From Tenacibaculum sp. (GTDB lineage Bacteria; Bacteroidota; Bacteroidia; Flavobacteriales; Flavobacteriaceae), in NCBI GenBank assembly GCA_020631475.1, contig JAHDHE010000006.1, forward strand, positions 1 through 47,410: a stretch of 47,410 bases of DNA. Direction: 5' to 3'. Each line of letters begins with the position of its first letter. The first letter of the stretch is position 1. Below, piece after piece: positions 1-8,924 of this stretch. Below the pieces are notes generated by a model. It did no database searches and was not told where the DNA came from. It saw only the letters and a program-made list of their open reading frames with translations. The position numbers and the translations under genes were made by a program.

Positions 1-193
1 AGATGTTTACCCATACATAAATATACGAAATATTATATCGAAAATCGTATTATTTAAACTTTGTTTTAAATGGGCAAGGTTATTAAACAAAGCAATTGAA
101 ACATAACTAAATTATTACAGAATTCTCAAATCCTGATAAAAATCATATTTTAAACTAATACTTAATGTTATTTTTGAAGTAAATAACTTTGAG

Positions 194-328
194 ATGGTAC
201 AGTTGGTTAATATCCCCTTAGTTTCATGGACAAATGGAACAATTATGATAGCAATCTTTGGTTTGGTTTGCTTAGGGTTAATTACTACCCTTTTAATTCT
301 TGTTAATAGCGACAAGAAAAAAAAGTAG
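194..328 (+). CDS. small single-pass membrane protein (44 aa, MVQLVNIPLVSWTNGTIMIAIFGLVCLGLITTLLILVNSDKKKK)
   Basis: ATG at 194, TAG at 326-328; hydrophobic helix followed by a KKKK tail; absent from the supplied ORF track, probably because of length. Confidence 0.65.
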   Translation: MVQLVNIPLVSWTNGTIMIAIFGLVCLGLITTLLILVNSDKKKK

Positions 329-351
329 TTTTGGTTTTTAATAGTTGATTT

Positions 352-389
352 AGAAGGAGTGTTCTATTTAAATATAGAGCACTCCTTCT
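352..389. terminator. bidirectional intrinsic terminator
   Basis: inverted repeat agaaggagtg...cactccttct with T-rich flank, at the 3' end of the acyl-CoA dehydrogenase gene. Confidence 0.75.
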
Positions 390-394
390 TATTT

Positions 395-1573
395 TTATTT
401 AAAGGCATTTAAACCTGTAACATCCAATCCTGTTATTAGTAAGTGAATATCGTGTGTTCCTTCGTAAGTAATTACACTTTCTAAATTCATAGAATGACGC
501 ATAATAGAATATTCGCCAGAAATTCCCATACCACCTAACATTTGTCTTGCTTCTCTAGCAATTTTTATTGCCATATCTACATTATTACGTTTTGCCATAG
601 AAATTTGAGCAGAAGTTGCTTTTCCTTCGTTTCTTAACGTACCTAGTCTCCAAGCTAATAATTGAGCTTTGGTAATTTCTGTAATCATTTCTGCTAACTT
701 CTTTTGTTGTAATTGAAACTGACCAATTGGTTTACCAAACTGCATTCTTTCTTTCGAATATCTTAAAGCAGTATCATAACAATCCATTGCTGCACCAATT
801 GCTCCCCATGCAATACCATAACGAGCAGAATCTAAGCAACCTAAAGGAGCTCCTAGTCCTGATTTATTTGGTAATAAGTTTTCTTTAGGAACCTTAACAT
901 TATCAAAAATTAACTCTCCTGTAGATGATGCTCTTAACGACCATTTGTTATGTGTTTCTGGAGTAGAAAAACCTTCCATTCCACGTTCAACAATCAATCC
1001 GTGAATTCTACCTTCTTCATTCTTTGCCCATACAACAGCAACTTGCGCAAAAGGTGCGTTAGAAATCCACATTTTCGCTCCGTTTAAAAGATAATGATCT
1101 CCCATATCTTTAAACTTCGTTTCCATATCTCCAGGGTTCGATCCATGATTTGGCTCTGTTAAACCAAAACATCCCATCCATTCACCAGAAGCTAATTTTG
1201 GTAAATATTTATTACGTTGTTCTTCGTTTCCATATTTCCAAATAGGATACATCACTAAAGATGATTGTACTGAAGCAGTACTACGAACACCAGAATCGCC
1301 ACGTTCTATCTCTTGCATAATTAAACCATAAGAAATTTGATCTAAACCAGCGCCGCCATATTGTTCAGGAATATACGGACCAAAAGCTCCTATCTCTGCT
1401 AAACCGCCAATAATCTGTGTTGGAAATTCTGCACGTTGTGCATAATCTTCTATAATCGGTGACACATCTCTTTTTACCCACTCTCTCGAGGCATCTCGAA
1501 CTAGTTTATGCTCTTCATTTAACAAATCATCTATTTGATAATAATCCGGTGCTTGAAATAAATCAGGTTTCAT
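395..1573 (-). CDS. acyl-CoA dehydrogenase family protein (glutaryl-CoA dehydrogenase-like)
   Basis: full-length ORF; acyl-CoA DH motifs (CFGLTEPNHGSNPGDMET, YEGTHDIHLLITG). Confidence 0.9.
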   Translation of the reverse strand: MKPDLFQAPDYYQIDDLLNEEHKLVRDASREWVKRDVSPIIEDYAQRAEFPTQIIGGLAEIGAFGPYIPEQYGGAGLDQISYGLIMQEIERGDSGVRSTASVQSSLVMYPIWKYGNEEQRNKYLPKLASGEWMGCFGLTEPNHGSNPGDMETKFKDMGDHYLLNGAKMWISNAPFAQVAVVWAKNEEGRIHGLIVERGMEGFSTPETHNKWSLRASSTGELIFDNVKVPKENLLPNKSGLGAPLGCLDSARYGIAWGAIGAAMDCYDTALRYSKERMQFGKPIGQFQLQQKKLAEMITEITKAQLLAWRLGTLRNEGKATSAQISMAKRNNVDMAIKIAREARQMLGGMGISGEYSIMRHSMNLESVITYEGTHDIHLLITGLDVTGLNAFK

Positions 1574-1702
1574 AAGTTTCTTTTATAATTTAGTTTTTGT
1601 TTTAAGGGTATTAATCACACTATTTTTTAATTACATTGTGTGTTGTCTCAAAAATAGGGAAAAAAATGGTTTTTAGTATAGGTTTATGTATGTTTGTATA
1701 AG

Positions 1703-2086
1703 ATGAGATTTACATTAGGACAAGAAGAACGATTAAAGAGCAAAAAATTAATCGGTAGGTTATATGAAGAAGGAAAATCTATAAAAGTTTTTCCATTACG
1801 AATGGTTTACATTCCTGCTAAACAGAATTTAGAATTCCCTGTACAAGTAGGTGTTTCTGTACCTAAACGTAATTTTAAAAAAGCTGTTGATCGTAATCGT
1901 ATAAAACGTTTGCTTCGAGAGGTGTACAGAAAAGAAAAGCATACTGTTTACGACGGAGTTAATGAACCTTATGTTTTTATGATTTCTTATATTGCAAAAG
2001 ATGAATGGAAATATGCCGATTTAGAGCATAAAATGAAGAAATTATTAACGCTTTTTTTAGCAGAAACTTCTAAAGATGAAAAATAG
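1703..2086 (+). CDS. rnpA: ribonuclease P protein component
   Basis: RNR-type motif 'KKAVDRNRIKRLLREVYR'; ATG at 1703 preferred over TTG at 1694. Confidence 0.93.
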   Translation: MRFTLGQEERLKSKKLIGRLYEEGKSIKVFPLRMVYIPAKQNLEFPVQVGVSVPKRNFKKAVDRNRIKRLLREVYRKEKHTVYDGVNEPYVFMISYIAKDEWKYADLEHKMKKLLTLFLAETSKDEK

Positions 2087-3701
2087 AAAAACACTTTTTT
2101 TTGGTTCACTTATTATCGTTTCACTATTCTTTTCATTTCAATCTCGTTTTTTTGAAATTGCTAAACAAATTGAAATTTACAACAACTTATTTAAAGAGTT
2201 AAACATTAATTATATTGATGAAATTAACCCCGGTGAATTAACCAATAAAGCAATTAAAAACACACTAAAAAATCTAGATCCTTATACTAATTTTTATAAC
2301 GAACAAGCTGTTGAAGATGCTCGTATTCGTAGAGAAGGAGAATATGGCGGTATCGGGATTTCTTCATTTTATGTGAAAAAAGGTATAGTTGTTAGTGAAA
2401 TATTTAAAGGATTTGCTGCTGATAAAGCTGGTTTAAAAGCAGGTGACCTTATTACTTCAGTTAATAATCAAAAGTTAGCAGAATTAGAAAAGAGTCAGTA
2501 TTCACAAATGATAAAAGGAACTCCTAACAAGGAAATTTCTTTAATTATTGATAGAAATGGAGAAACGAAAAACATCAATTTAAAACTAGATAAAGTTATC
2601 GTAAATCCTGTTCCTTTTTACGATATGATTAATGAAGAAACAGGTTATATTATTCTAACTCAATTTACAAGTCGAAAAGCTACTGAAGAAGTTGTTAAAG
2701 CTTTTGAAAAATTGAAAGAAAAAGGGATGAAAAAATTAGTGTTTGATTTACGAAGTAATCCTGGAGGTTCTTTATTTGATGCTATAAATATTGCCAATAT
2801 ATTTATTCCAAAAGGGCTAAAAGTTGTTGATACTAGAGGAAAAATTAAAAAAAACAGTAGAACTTATAAAACAAGTAGAGATCCGTTAGATGCAGAAATA
2901 CCAATAGTTGTTTTAATTGATGGGCGTTCTGCCTCCGCTTCCGAAATTGTTTCTGGTGCATTACAAGATTACGATCGCGCTGTGGTAATGGGTGAACGTT
3001 CTTTTGGTAAAGGTTTAGTACAACGTTATTTCGAACTGAATTATGGTACGCAAATGAAAGTTACAATTTCTAAATATTATACTCCAAGCGGGCGCTGTAT
3101 TCAAGAGTTAGATTATGCGAATCGAGATTTAAAAACAGGAAAAATTCCTAAGTTTTCTGATGGTGAAGTAAATACTTTTATCACTAAAAACGGACGTACC
3201 GTATATGATGGTGGTGGTGTGACACCGGATGTAAAAATGGATTTTTCTAAAAAAACAGATGAAACAAAATCCTTATTAAAATCAAAAGCAATTTTTAATT
3301 TTGTTACAGATTTTGCTAATCAAACACCAACAATATCTAGTGAAGATTTCGCTTTTACTTCTTCTAACTTTAAGAACTTTAAAAATTACCTTTTAACAAA
3401 AGACACTGCTTTTGTTACCAAAGAAGAAAAGTTATTTAAAAAAGCCTATAAATCAGTAAAAAACAACAATAAGATTACTTCAGATTTTAACTCAATTCTT
3501 CAAAAATTAAAAGAAGAAAAAGTAGCTAAAATAGCTTTAAATGAAGATATTATTTCAAAAAGAATAGAAAACGAAATTGTAAAACGATACAGTTATAAAG
3601 AAGGAATGTATAAGCATCAGCTAAAAAATGACAAAACCATTAAAAAAGCTGTTGATTTATTAAAAAATCAAAAAGAATACCACAGTATTTTAAGCAAATA
3701 A
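2076..3701 (+). CDS. S41 family C-terminal processing peptidase with PDZ domain
   Basis: PDZ region 'GGIGISSFYVKKGIVVSEIFKGFAADKAGLKAGDLI', catalytic 'GRSASASEIVSGALQDYDRAVVMGERSFGKGLVQ'; overlaps rnpA 3' end. Confidence 0.93.
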   Translation: MKNRKTLFFGSLIIVSLFFSFQSRFFEIAKQIEIYNNLFKELNINYIDEINPGELTNKAIKNTLKNLDPYTNFYNEQAVEDARIRREGEYGGIGISSFYVKKGIVVSEIFKGFAADKAGLKAGDLITSVNNQKLAELEKSQYSQMIKGTPNKEISLIIDRNGETKNINLKLDKVIVNPVPFYDMINEETGYIILTQFTSRKATEEVVKAFEKLKEKGMKKLVFDLRSNPGGSLFDAINIANIFIPKGLKVVDTRGKIKKNSRTYKTSRDPLDAEIPIVVLIDGRSASASEIVSGALQDYDRAVVMGERSFGKGLVQRYFELNYGTQMKVTISKYYTPSGRCIQELDYANRDLKTGKIPKFSDGEVNTFITKNGRTVYDGGGVTPDVKMDFSKKTDETKSLLKSKAIFNFVTDFANQTPTISSEDFAFTSSNFKNFKNYLLTKDTAFVTKEEKLFKKAYKSVKNNNKITSDFNSILQKLKEEKVAKIALNEDIISKRIENEIVKRYSYKEGMYKHQLKNDKTIKKAVDLLKNQKEYHSILSK

Positions 3702-3742
3702 CATCCACTACATAATTTGTATCTTTGCCCTTTAAAAAACAT

Positions 3743-5422
3743 ATGTCAAAACCTAACCATAAAGAACGTACCAGAGCCCAAGAATCAACAAATGCCATTG
3801 AGCGTTTATATATTTCTATGCGACACTTATTTAGTCGTGGATTTTATAAACCAATGGGAATATCTGGTGAAACACTAAGAAAATCATTATTATCATTACG
3901 TCCAGAAATTTACGGATCGATTGCGGAAGACAAAACAGAATTAAACGGATTGGTTTACGTTATTGAACGTTTACCAGAAGGAATAGAAGAATGTCAGTTT
4001 ATTAATTTAACTGCCGATGAAGGGTTTAGAAATTCTAAATTCGAAGTAATTATTCCTCCAAAAAGAAGACGTAATTGTTATCGTATTGATAAAGATCAAA
4101 TGAATATTGAAATTACGCGTGGACGATCAGAAATTTATGATATTCTTACCCACCTTACTTTCTTATTTATCGAATCACATAAAATTAAAGACCGTGTAGT
4201 TATTAACAACGGTAAAGATTTTATTCGCGAGTGGTTACATTTAGAAGACATCGTTTTATACAACAAAACACTTACAGATGAAGAAAAAGATGTTATTGTA
4301 GTTCACCTAGGTAATATTTTAGGTAGAACTTACGATGAGGTTTACGACGCTTACAATACTTTTTCGACTGAAGAAAATCCGAATCGTTTTTTCCACTTAA
4401 TATACTGGTTAGGGAAACTTGCCATTAACGAAGCTTTATTTGACGAAAAACGTTCTATAAAATTTAGTTCTGTATTAAACGAAGAAATAGGACATCACTT
4501 TTATGGTGAAATTTGGGCGAACAATATTAAAAAGAACTTATTAGAAAACGATTTATTAGAGCGTCCAATTCATATTATTAGTGCAAACATGCATAGTGTT
4601 TTAAACTCTATTTATGCACCAAATGCACTACCAAAAGAAGCTAAAAAACACAAAGGTTTTGAACTTTTCGAAGTGTTAAGTAATGCTAACAGTCAACCAT
4701 TACAAAAGGCTGTTAAAAACTATGCTTCAGAAAACGGATTGATTTATTTAAAAGATACTTCGGGTACCAATATCAATGTGCAAATTATTGACACTGAAAA
4801 AATAGATATGGACACCACTCCTTTCGAAAAGAAAAATTCTATTGGAGAAAAACCTGTTATTGTGGTAATGGATTATGCTTTTGGTGAGCAAGCCTACGAA
4901 ACCATGGATGAACTTTTAAAACCTTACAAAACTGGAGGTAAATCAATCCATTTAGATGTTGTTTCTGTTTCAATCATGGGAAAAGCAGGTATTTTAGAAG
5001 GAGGTAAAGGAGATATTATGATTCCTTCTTCACATATTTTTGAAGGTACTGCAGATAATTATCCATTTAAAAATGAATTAACCAAAGAAGATTTAGAAGG
5101 CTTTGGAGTTCAATCTTTTGATGGAGCAATGGTTAGTGTATTAGGTACTTCTTTACAAAACAAAGATTTATTAAAATTCTTCCACGATTCAACATGGAAT
5201 GTAATCGGTTTAGAAATGGAAGGAGCACATTACCAAAAAGCAATTCAGGCAAACTCAAAAATTAGAGGAAACGTAAGAGAAGATATAAAAGTACGTTATG
5301 CATATTATGCTTCGGATAACCCTCTAGAAACTGGAGCAACCCTAGCTTCTGGTGGTTTAGGAATGAGCGGAGTAACACCAACTTACGCGATTACACAAAA
5401 AATATTAGAACAAATATTTTAG
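3743..5422 (+). CDS. conserved Bacteroidetes protein (DUF6909-like)
   Basis: long ORF starting MSKPNHKERTRAQESTNAIERLYISMRHLFSRGFYKP; family name from memory. Confidence 0.7.
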   Translation: MSKPNHKERTRAQESTNAIERLYISMRHLFSRGFYKPMGISGETLRKSLLSLRPEIYGSIAEDKTELNGLVYVIERLPEGIEECQFINLTADEGFRNSKFEVIIPPKRRRNCYRIDKDQMNIEITRGRSEIYDILTHLTFLFIESHKIKDRVVINNGKDFIREWLHLEDIVLYNKTLTDEEKDVIVVHLGNILGRTYDEVYDAYNTFSTEENPNRFFHLIYWLGKLAINEALFDEKRSIKFSSVLNEEIGHHFYGEIWANNIKKNLLENDLLERPIHIISANMHSVLNSIYAPNALPKEAKKHKGFELFEVLSNANSQPLQKAVKNYASENGLIYLKDTSGTNINVQIIDTEKIDMDTTPFEKKNSIGEKPVIVVMDYAFGEQAYETMDELLKPYKTGGKSIHLDVVSVSIMGKAGILEGGKGDIMIPSSHIFEGTADNYPFKNELTKEDLEGFGVQSFDGAMVSVLGTSLQNKDLLKFFHDSTWNVIGLEMEGAHYQKAIQANSKIRGNVREDIKVRYAYYASDNPLETGATLASGGLGMSGVTPTYAITQKILEQIF

Positions 5423-5452
5423 TTGCAGATTAACAACGAAAAATAAACTTAA

Positions 5453-5490
5453 AACAAAGACTTCTTTTAATTTAAAAAGAGGTCTTTGTT
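5453..5490 (+). terminator. putative intrinsic terminator
   Basis: inverted repeat aacaaagac...gtctttgtt with T-rich flank between 5422 and purD. Confidence 0.6.
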
Positions 5491-5516
5491 CTTTAAAATA
5501 AGAAACGGTATTGTTT

Positions 5517-5524
5517 TATATTTG
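5517..5524 (+). promoter_or_regulatory. Bacteroidetes-type -7 element TATATTTG upstream of purD
   Basis: exact match to TAnnTTTG, 33 nt before the ATG at 5558; no convincing -33 TTG found. Confidence 0.5.
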
Positions 5525-5557
5525 CACACAACAACACAACAACACAACAATAACAAA

Positions 5558-6832
5558 ATGAATATTCTAATTTTAGGTTCAGGTGGTAGAGAACACGCCT
5601 TTACTAAAAAGCTTTCTGAAAGCACTAAAATCAATAAGTTATTTGTAGCTCCTGGTAATGCAGGTACTAATGAAATAGCAACAAACCTTACTCTAAGTCC
5701 AACAAATTTTCCTGAAGTAAAAAAAGCCGTATTACAACACAACATAAACATGGTGGTTGTAGGTCCGGAAGCTCCTTTAGTTGAGGGTGTACACGATTAT
5801 TTTTTAGCAGATGAAGAGTTAAAAAATATTCCTGTAATTGGTCCTAAAAAAGACGGAGCTTTATTAGAAGGAAGTAAAGATTTTTCGAAGCAGTTTATGA
5901 TAAAACATAATATCCCTACTGCAAAATACCAATCATTTACTTCAGCGACTTTAAATGAAGGAAAAAGCTTCTTAGAAACCTTAGAGCCTCCTTTTGTTTT
6001 AAAAGCAGATGGATTAGCGGCTGGTAAAGGTGTTTTAATTTTAAACGATTTAGAAGAAGCGAAATCAGAATTAGAAGAAATGCTTTCGAATCAAAAATTT
6101 GGAGAAGCTTCATCTACTGTAGTTATCGAAGAATTTTTAAAAGGAATCGAACTTTCTGTTTTCGTTTTAACTGATGGGAAGAATTATAAAATATTACCTT
6201 CTGCAAAAGATTATAAACGTATTGGCGAAGGAGATACTGGTTTAAATACTGGTGGAATGGGAGCAATTTCTCCAGTTCCTTTTGCTACCGACGATTTCTT
6301 ACAAAAAGTAGAAGAATTGGTGGTAAAACCAACGATAAACGGCTTACAGAAAGACGGAATAGATTACCGCGGATTTATTTTTATCGGATTGATGAATGAT
6401 AACGGAAATCCATCAGTAGTTGAATACAATGTTCGTATGGGTGACCCTGAAACAGAAGTTGTTTTACCTCGAATTCAATCTGATTTAGTTGATTTATTCG
6501 AAGGAGTTGCTAACCGAAACTTACACGAAAAATCATACGAAGTAACCCCACAAACTGCGACTACGGTAATGTTAGTTTCTGGTGGATATCCTGAAGCCTA
6601 CGAAAAAGGCAAAGAAATTACTGGTTTTAATGCAGTAGAAGATTCTATCGTTTTTCATGCAGGAACAACTATAAAAGAAGGTAAAGTCGTTACAAACGGT
6701 GGTCGTGTAATGGCGATTACATCCTTTGGAGACTCCATTGAAGAAGCTCTAGAAAAATCATACAAAAGCATCGATAAAATATCTTTTGATAAAATAAATT
6801 ATCGAAAAGATATTGGTTTTGATTTGGTATAA
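5558..6832 (+). CDS. purD: phosphoribosylamine--glycine ligase
   Basis: MNILILGSGGREHAF N-terminus, ATP-grasp motifs, 'NVRMGDPETEVVLPRI'; ATG at 5558 preferred over the track start. Confidence 0.95.
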   Translation: MNILILGSGGREHAFTKKLSESTKINKLFVAPGNAGTNEIATNLTLSPTNFPEVKKAVLQHNINMVVVGPEAPLVEGVHDYFLADEELKNIPVIGPKKDGALLEGSKDFSKQFMIKHNIPTAKYQSFTSATLNEGKSFLETLEPPFVLKADGLAAGKGVLILNDLEEAKSELEEMLSNQKFGEASSTVVIEEFLKGIELSVFVLTDGKNYKILPSAKDYKRIGEGDTGLNTGGMGAISPVPFATDDFLQKVEELVVKPTINGLQKDGIDYRGFIFIGLMNDNGNPSVVEYNVRMGDPETEVVLPRIQSDLVDLFEGVANRNLHEKSYEVTPQTATTVMLVSGGYPEAYEKGKEITGFNAVEDSIVFHAGTTIKEGKVVTNGGRVMAITSFGDSIEEALEKSYKSIDKISFDKINYRKDIGFDLV

Positions 6833-6840
6833 ATTACTTA

Positions 6841-6967
6841 AAAACAGAGTGTTTAAAAATCGTCATTCCGAACATAGTGAAGGAATCTATTAATAAATGA
6901 TTACTTCGAAAGTAAAATTTTTCGTAATGACGTTTATCTATTATAACTTAGTTAAATACTCTGTTTT
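6841..6967. repeat. 127-bp palindromic intergenic element (dispersed-repeat-like)
   Basis: outer arms AAAACAGAGT (6841-6850)/ACTCTGTTTT (6958-6967), inner arms CGTCATT/AATGACG; contains CGTCATTCCGAACATAGTGAAGGAATC. Confidence 0.65.
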
Positions 6968-8009
6968 ACATTTCTTTCTCTAAAGTAAACGAAAACTCTG
7001 ATCCTTTACCAAAATCACTTTTTAAAAGGATAGTTTCGTTATGAGCTTCGATAATATGCTTTACAATAGACAAACCTAAACCTGAGCCTCCTTGTTCGCG
7101 AGAACGACTTTGATCTACTCTATAAAAGCGCTCAAATAAACGAGAAACATGTTCTTGTTTTATACCCTCGCCATCATCAGTTACTTTAATTATAAATTTA
7201 TTAGAATTGTAAGGTTCTATACTTACTGTTGTTGTACCTCCTACTTTTCCGTATTTAATAGAGTTTACAACTAAATTAATTAGTACTTGCTCTATCCTTT
7301 CAATGTCTCCCTTTACGAAATAAGGAAACTCGTAAATACGATCAAACGTTAAGCTAATATTTCGCTTTTTAGCTTTCATTTCAAATAAATCGAATACATT
7401 TTGTATTAATTCTAAGATGTTAAATGTTTCGATATTCATTTTCATTCCCTCTGTTTCTAATTTAGCAATCATGTCTAAATCTTTAATAATCGAGGTTAAT
7501 CTTTCAACTCCTTTATTTGCTCTGTTAAGATATTTTGTGCGTATTTCTTCATCTTCTGCAGCTCCTTCTATTAGAGTTAAAATATATCCTTGTACGGTAA
7601 ATAATGGTGTTTTTAATTCGTGTGCTACGTTTCCTAAAAAATCTCTACGAAAAGAATCTCGTTGTGTTAACAAAGCAATTTCTTCACTTTTTCCTTCTAC
7701 ATATTCTTGCACGCTTTGGGTAAGTGCTTCAATATCCGTTGTTACTTTTTTTCTTTCTAAATCTTTAACATCTAAAATAGAAATATCTTGATAGAGCTTC
7801 TTAACTCGCTGGTATATAAAATATTCTGCTCTGTATTGTATAATAAAAAAAGAAACTACAAACATTGCTACCCCAAAAACCAGTACGGTTCCTATACCTA
7901 ATGTATTAATTAAAAAAAGATATGAGATTAAAGCTATTATTACAGATAGTGAGGTAGAGTATAATGCTGACCAAAGTGCATACCTATATGTTTTTTTTAT
8001 TTTTTTCAC
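6966..8009 (-). CDS. PhoR-like sensor histidine kinase
   Basis: two TM helices, H-box 'FLGNVAHELKTPLFTVQGYI', N box, 'GSGLGLSIVKHIIEAH'. Confidence 0.93.
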   Translation of the reverse strand: MKKIKKTYRYALWSALYSTSLSVIIALISYLFLINTLGIGTVLVFGVAMFVVSFFIIQYRAEYFIYQRVKKLYQDISILDVKDLERKKVTTDIEALTQSVQEYVEGKSEEIALLTQRDSFRRDFLGNVAHELKTPLFTVQGYILTLIEGAAEDEEIRTKYLNRANKGVERLTSIIKDLDMIAKLETEGMKMNIETFNILELIQNVFDLFEMKAKKRNISLTFDRIYEFPYFVKGDIERIEQVLINLVVNSIKYGKVGGTTTVSIEPYNSNKFIIKVTDDGEGIKQEHVSRLFERFYRVDQSRSREQGGSGLGLSIVKHIIEAHNETILLKSDFGKGSEFSFTLEKEM

Positions 8010-8032
8010 GGATTAAAAGTGTTATAAAAAAA

Positions 8033-8054
8033 TAGATTGCTGTTGAGCAATCTA
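8033..8054 (-). terminator. intrinsic terminator-like hairpin between the response regulator and histidine kinase genes
   Basis: TAGATTGCT-CAAC-AGCAATCTA followed by a T run on the minus strand. Confidence 0.65.
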
Positions 8055-8069
8055 CATTTTTAGTTTTAT

Positions 8070-8768
8070 TTATTTTTCAGCATCTTCTAAAACAAATTTG
8101 TAACCTACTCCTTTTACAGTTTTAAAAAAGTCGTCTCCAATTTTTTCACGTAGTTTACGAATGTGCACATCTATTGTTCTACCACCAACTACTACTTCGT
8201 TACCCCAAACGCTATCTAAAATAACTTCTCTTTTAAATACTTTTCCTGGTTTAGAAGTTAATAACGAAAGTAGTTCGAATTCTTTTCTTGGTAATGCTAT
8301 TTTTTGTTCTCCTTTAAAAACAACATATTCGTCTCTATTAATAACAATATCACCAATTTTTGTTGTTGTTGTAGATTTTTCATCGGTTTTTAAACGACGT
8401 AATAACGATTTTACTTTACTAACCAATACTTTTGGTTTTACTGGTTTGGTAATATAATCATCGGCACCAGCATCGAAACCGGCAACCTGCGAATAATCTT
8501 CACCACGAGCAGTTAAAAAAGAAATAATTACATCTTCTAACGATTTAATGTTTCTGATTTTCTCACATGCTTCGATACCATCCATTTCTGGCATCATGAT
8601 ATCTAATAAAATTAAATGTGGTTGAATCTTTTTAGCTTTTTTAACAGCTTCTGTTCCGTTTTCAGCAGTAAAAACCTGATATCCTTCCGACTTTAAATTG
8701 TAACCAACGATTTCTAAAATATCTGGTTCATCATCTACAAGTAAAATTTTAACATCGCTAGTATTCAT
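8070..8768 (-). CDS. OmpR/PhoB family response regulator
   Basis: receiver domain 'ILLVDDEPDILEIV...LLDIMMPEMDG', winged-helix 'GGRTIDVHIRKLREKIGDDFFKTVKGVGYKF'. Confidence 0.95.
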   Translation of the reverse strand: MNTSDVKILLVDDEPDILEIVGYNLKSEGYQVFTAENGTEAVKKAKKIQPHLILLDIMMPEMDGIEACEKIRNIKSLEDVIISFLTARGEDYSQVAGFDAGADDYITKPVKPKVLVSKVKSLLRRLKTDEKSTTTTKIGDIVINRDEYVVFKGEQKIALPRKEFELLSLLTSKPGKVFKREVILDSVWGNEVVVGGRTIDVHIRKLREKIGDDFFKTVKGVGYKFVLEDAEK

Positions 8769-8924
8769 AGTACGTTTTTATATTATGTTACCCAAAAGTA
8801 ACGATAAAATTACAAATGGTGTGTGCTCTTATTTAACTTAACGTTCTTTTAATCTTTAATAAACATTAGCTTTAATAATTTAAAGTTTTTAACTCTTTTT
8901 GTATCTTTATACAAATTGATTTCT

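Noticed and set aside
115-315. Minus-strand ORF of 66 aa
   Set aside because: Antisense shadow of the more plausible 44-aa membrane ORF; no start context and unlikely composition.
5467-5751. Minus-strand ORF overlapping the purD start
   Set aside because: Lies opposite the conserved purD N-terminus and its repeat leader; cysteine/leucine-rich shadow translation.
7417-8457. Plus-strand ORFs 7417..7791 and 8161..8457
   Set aside because: Serine-rich antisense shadows of the conserved histidine kinase and response regulator.
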